From positions 28,952 through 92,951 of the forward strand of contig DATJIF010000061.1 of assembly GCA_035493475.1 (NCBI GenBank): a DNA stretch of 64,000 nucleotides, written 5' to 3'. This DNA comes from Actinospica sp035493475 (GTDB lineage: Bacteria; Actinomycetota; Actinomycetes; Streptomycetales; Catenulisporaceae). Below, one piece after another: positions 62,401 to 64,000 of the stretch. The notes under the pieces were generated by a model. It saw only the letters and a list, made by a program, of their open reading frames with translations, was not told where the DNA came from and did not search any database. Numbering within the stretch: position 1 is the first letter of the stretch; the number at the start of each line of letters is the position of its first letter. Made by a program: the position numbers and the translations under genes.

Positions 62401-63322
62401 CGCGCGGGGTGTCGGCCCGGGGCGTGAAGGAGACGCCGAGCCGGGCGGAGAGCAAGGTCTCGAACGCGCTGTTGTAGTGCTCGGAGGCCGCGACGGTGAG
62501 GCGGTAGAGGGCGCGGGCGTCCAGGCTGCGCCAGATTCCATCCGAGCCCTGGATCTTGTTGCTGATCACGACGTGGGTGTGCAGGTTCGGATCGCCCGCC
62601 CGGCTGTCGAAGTGGTCGAACGCGACGGCGACAAGGCCGGTGGTGTCGAGCTGGGCGACCCCGCCCTTGCCGGTGCGGGTGAGCGCGGCGTGGCCTTCGA
62701 GCATCGAAAGGGCGGAGGCGAGCGCGTCGCGGTGGGCCTGGTAGACGGCCTGGCGCACGGCTGCGTCGGGGTGGATCGCCCAGAGGATCGCGGCGCTTTT
62801 GACCGGGCTGAACACCAGGTCGTATCCGGCGACGGCAGCGCGCTGGGCGCGGGATTCCTCCTGCTTGGCCTTGTTGATCTCGGCCTTGGTCGGCTCGCGT
62901 CCGGTCTCCTGGCGGATCGCGTCCAGGCGCATGTCCACGCGGGCGTCGAAGTGGACGAGTTCCTGGTAGAGCGGGAACGCGGGGCCGAGGGAGGCTTCGC
63001 GGTCAGCTTTGCGGTGGATGGCCTTGATCTGGCTCTCGCTCATCCCGGGCTTGATGCGGGCGAGGATCTTCTCCCGGATCTTGTCGGCGTCCGGGTGCTG
63101 TCCGAGGCCGTAGAGCAGTTTCATCTGCTGCTCGGTGACCTCGGTCCCGGCGAGCTTGAGGACGTGCGCGCCGTAGCCGAGCCAGCGGCCGGGAGGGTTG
63201 CCTTCGGCGGTGTAGTAGTCGGCCGCGGTCTGTCCCATTTCGCGTTCGACGTCGCCGCCGGCGACCTGGCGGGTGAGGTAGGTGTAGCCGTCTCCGGCGG
63301 TGAGTTTGTGCAGGGCCAGCAT
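59498..63322 (-). CDS. MobF-family conjugative relaxase-helicase (TraA/TrwC/TraI-like)
   Basis: 1274 residues from ATG 63322 (AAGGAAGGAGAA upstream; a frame extension to 63409 is unlikely). Relaxase domain about 1-330: N-terminal tyrosines in GDGYTYLTRQV (Y13/Y15) for the nicking step, and the metal histidines H237, H248 and H250 in DPNLHTHVVISN. Helicase domain: Walker A GPAGSGKT (578-585), Walker B LLVDEAG (663-669), LLGDHRQLSAVESGGALRLL, and late motifs LYVALSRAEYGTKLYVG typical of RecD/TraI superfamily 1. It nicks the DNA at oriT and unwinds it for transfer. It faces the divergent 63583 gene. Confidence 0.9.
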   Translation of the reverse strand: MLALHKLTAGDGYTYLTRQVAGGDVEREMGQTAADYYTAEGNPPGRWLGYGAHVLKLAGTEVTEQQMKLLYGLGQHPDADKIREKILARIKPGMSESQIKAIHRKADREASLGPAFPLYQELVHFDARVDMRLDAIRQETGREPTKAEINKAKQEESRAQRAAVAGYDLVFSPVKSAAILWAIHPDAAVRQAVYQAHRDALASALSMLEGHAALTRTGKGGVAQLDTTGLVAVAFDHFDSRAGDPNLHTHVVISNKIQGSDGIWRSLDARALYRLTVAASEHYNSAFETLLSARLGVSFTPRADTPRGKQPVREITGMSLSYIEHYSSRRTMIEARYAQLVREYRRDHGHDPSRKTAYALTRQANLDTREGKKAPRSLESMRWDWTTSLTDQFSTGALAKVAALVPASIPAGRAALDLDENQIREAARHILDAVAEVRSTWTTWNIRAEAERILRGGFVSLAEQNTVIDKVTKAALDASISVEAPSLTREPTQLQRRGGESVFIDHGAARYTSALVLGAEDRLLTAATTTVKTKISAKEAATSLTSFEHATGRKLDAGQRALVEDFATRDTRISIGIGPAGSGKTTAMKALVHVAREHGVRVVALGTSSTAASVLGNELGTPAENTHKFLYEYTEGRYAKQLAGGKRVPFEMRHFELRKGDILLVDEAGMAGTLNLQRLLEITEKRGATLRLLGDHRQLSAVESGGALRLLAHATAHVELSTLYRFKNPAEAEATLKISVGDADGLEFYARNNRIVSGTRDGMTELAYQGWKADMLAGKRTLLVASNGTDVTALNAQARQDRVEAGDVEVGGVVLQDGLSAGVGDWITTRNNDRRLGTNGGRDWVKNGDDWTVTTRYEDGSLAVRHAEHGGSVTLPAKYVAQYVQLAYASTVMREQGTTVQTAHALITAGMTREELYVALSRAEYGTKLYVGTHEVLPLDPDERLDYPKTDPRAYAPMEVLIGILRLEGAEKSATETIRDNQIEAASLATLAPRFQYTLERMARPAYRALIADSFDQELAERIVESPSWATLRRTLLLAEQAGHNGEFLLREAARRDQLDTLPEPAERLALRISTYLDNRPFAASYRHTDTSDIHTSLPAWLTTPGRVLAHEVEGDEDLRASLVEQTAQLRVRVLELATRAAAERPAWIEDNRTTPRGVQQDAEWRRHIATVAAYREQYKVTAQDPVQPLGPVVAANESDHLVHRQAEISVGRLLALGTDETTQAPARAARSSSPKRQPVPARSRAADYDEPQHTTRRHIEHDVHRSSEREIGY

Positions 63323-63582
63323 CGGCTTCTCCTTCCTTTTCTGCCAGGTCGGGCGGTGTGATGCGCATCGGGTGGGATCCGCTAAGGCTTCAAGATCCTT
63401 TTCGTGCAAGAGGTGTCTTAGTGGTGGAGGGGGCGGGTGGCGAGCGGTGGTGCGGGAGGTGGGGAGTGGGCCTGCCGTGTGGGCGTGTCGCGTTCGCGAA
63501 GAGGGCAGGTGGTTGACACCTACTGTAGACCATCATCTATGGTGTGAGTAGTTCATTGATGTTAGTAAATGGAGGTGGTCGG
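63323..63582. promoter_or_regulatory. Relaxase upstream region, candidate oriT and divergent promoter
   Basis: Inverted repeat TCGCG-TT-CGCGA (63488-63499) lies inside a wider repeat CCTGCC (63471-63476)/GGCAGG (63504-63509). TTGACA (63513-63518) with TCTATG (63536-63541) is a fair promoter for the 63583 gene, and ACCAT/ATGGT (63529-63533, 63539-63543) with ACACC/GGTGT forms operator-like symmetry. MobF oriT sites usually lie next to the relaxase gene. Confidence 0.45.
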
Positions 63583-63963
63583 ATGGCGAGGCGAGGTGCG
63601 TCGGTCAAGGCGGCGGCGCGGCTGCGGGCGGACGAGGCGACGCGGGAGCTGCGCGAGGCGCAGTCGCGGAAGCTGGCGGCGCTCGGTGCGGCGGCGCAGG
63701 GGTACTTCGAGGCGGCCGAGCGGCGCGAGCGTGCTCAGGGCGTGGTCGAGCAGGAGGAGGTGCGGGCGCAGGAGGCGCTGTGCGCGGTGCGGGAGCTGGT
63801 GGAGACGAACAAGGCGGCGGCCGAGCTGTGTGGGGTGAGCGTGTACGAGGTGACGGCGGCGATGGCCGCCGTCACCTCGCGGGCTGCGCAGGTGCCGCAG
63901 CGCAGCCCGGCACCCGTCCCCGCCCCGGTCTCGACGGCGCCGGTACCGGTGACCGGCGGGTAG
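63583..63963 (+). CDS. Small coiled-coil protein divergent from the relaxase
   Basis: 126 residues from ATG 63583 (GGAGG at 63571-63575). A long charged helix of coiled-coil type (VKAAARLRADEATRELREAQ; AERRERAQGVVEQEEV) is followed by a short LVETNKAAAELCGVSVYEVT segment that looks like an HTH-type end, then a Pro-rich tail. It may be a relaxosome accessory or a regulator such as a Kfr-type protein. No family is certain. Confidence 0.55.
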   Translation: MARRGASVKAAARLRADEATRELREAQSRKLAALGAAAQGYFEAAERRERAQGVVEQEEVRAQEALCAVRELVETNKAAAELCGVSVYEVTAAMAAVTSRAAQVPQRSPAPVPAPVSTAPVPVTGG

Positions 63964-63968
63964 CGGAC

Positions 63969-64000
63969 ATGCGGACGCGGCTCGCGCGGCGTGGTCACCG
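63969..64000 (+). CDS. Possible start of a further gene, cut by the window edge
   Basis: ATG 63969 opens MRTRLARRGH and continues to the edge. Only 11 codons are visible; nothing can be said about function. Confidence 0.2.
   Translation, partial: MRTRLARRGH

Noticed and set aside
59528..63361. Plus-strand open frame of more than 1200 codons opposite the relaxase
   Set aside because: It mirrors the codon pattern of the high-G+C relaxase gene on the other strand, has Val/Gly/Asp-rich filler with no motif, and the relaxase itself has complete catalytic motifs.
1..64000. CRISPR arrays, rRNA, tRNA, insertion sequences
   Set aside because: No regularly spaced repeats, no transposase motif and no RNA gene sequence recognised by reading both strands; a dedicated tRNA scan could still find a missed one.

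Overview
The window is high-G+C actinomycete DNA: dense genes, many GTG starts, ATGA/GTGA stop-start overlaps, and families typical of Streptomyces-like or Catenulispora-like bacteria (PF04672 methyltransferases, XRE-TPR regulators, DUF4913, DUF6624). Conjugation-related genes lie at both edges: a TraG/TraD-like coupling protein end, DUF4913, a DnaB-N-like protein and an EccA-like AAA ATPase on the left, and a MobF/TraA relaxase-helicase with a candidate oriT on the right. This suggests a piece of a conjugative megaplasmid or large integrative element whose middle is cargo. No integrase, transposase, CRISPR array, rRNA or tRNA gene was recognised.

Layout. (1) 1-4459: conjugation/replication-like block. 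(2) 4582-10897: an XRE-TPR regulator divergent from a HATPase / GPP34-like / permease / GNAT operon, closed by three strong hairpins at 10903-11091. (3) 11140-23659: a tightly packed plus-strand block with a degenerate DnaQ-fold protein, a PF04672 methyltransferase, STAND-arm-like TPR proteins without an ATPase domain (one a head-to-tail fusion, one fused to a 2H phosphoesterase), a one-pass membrane protein, a NDT-like/ASCH-like/double-Nudix protein, a DUF6624 protein and a GT4 glycosyltransferase. (4) About 23691-38975: an A/T-richer 15-kb island with eight glycosyltransferase-type genes, an SDR sugar epimerase, a ComB-like protein, a GH130-like protein, a radical SAM twitch protein, a PF13759-type 2OG oxygenase, a THUMP RNA methyltransferase and yajQ. 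About 170 bp containing the end of the preceding glycosyltransferase gene is repeated in direct orientation at the far side (38976-39145), so the island sits inside a duplicated gene end. (5) 39196-51818: mostly unrecognised proteins, including a QueD-like protein, an EEP phosphatase and a split/fused paralogue set (42303, 43260 and 44050). (6) 51819-59283: a decayed stretch, then an XRE-TPR regulator, three APH-fold kinases or kinase-like proteins, an FxLD-system-type methyltransferase and a class I methyltransferase. (7) 59498-63963: relaxase, oriT-like region and a divergent coiled-coil protein.

How parts may work together (inference). The island looks like a glycan or glycoconjugate assembly-and-modification locus: SDR for the sugar nucleotide, several GTs, and radical SAM plus 2OG oxygenase as late tailoring. 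It has no recognisable flippase, polymerase or exporter of its own. Block 3 combines nucleotide-handling domains with repeat sensor arms and is the best candidate for an undescribed signalling or conflict system. Several genes have a -10-like hexamer 6-7 nt before the start codon, implying leaderless transcripts.
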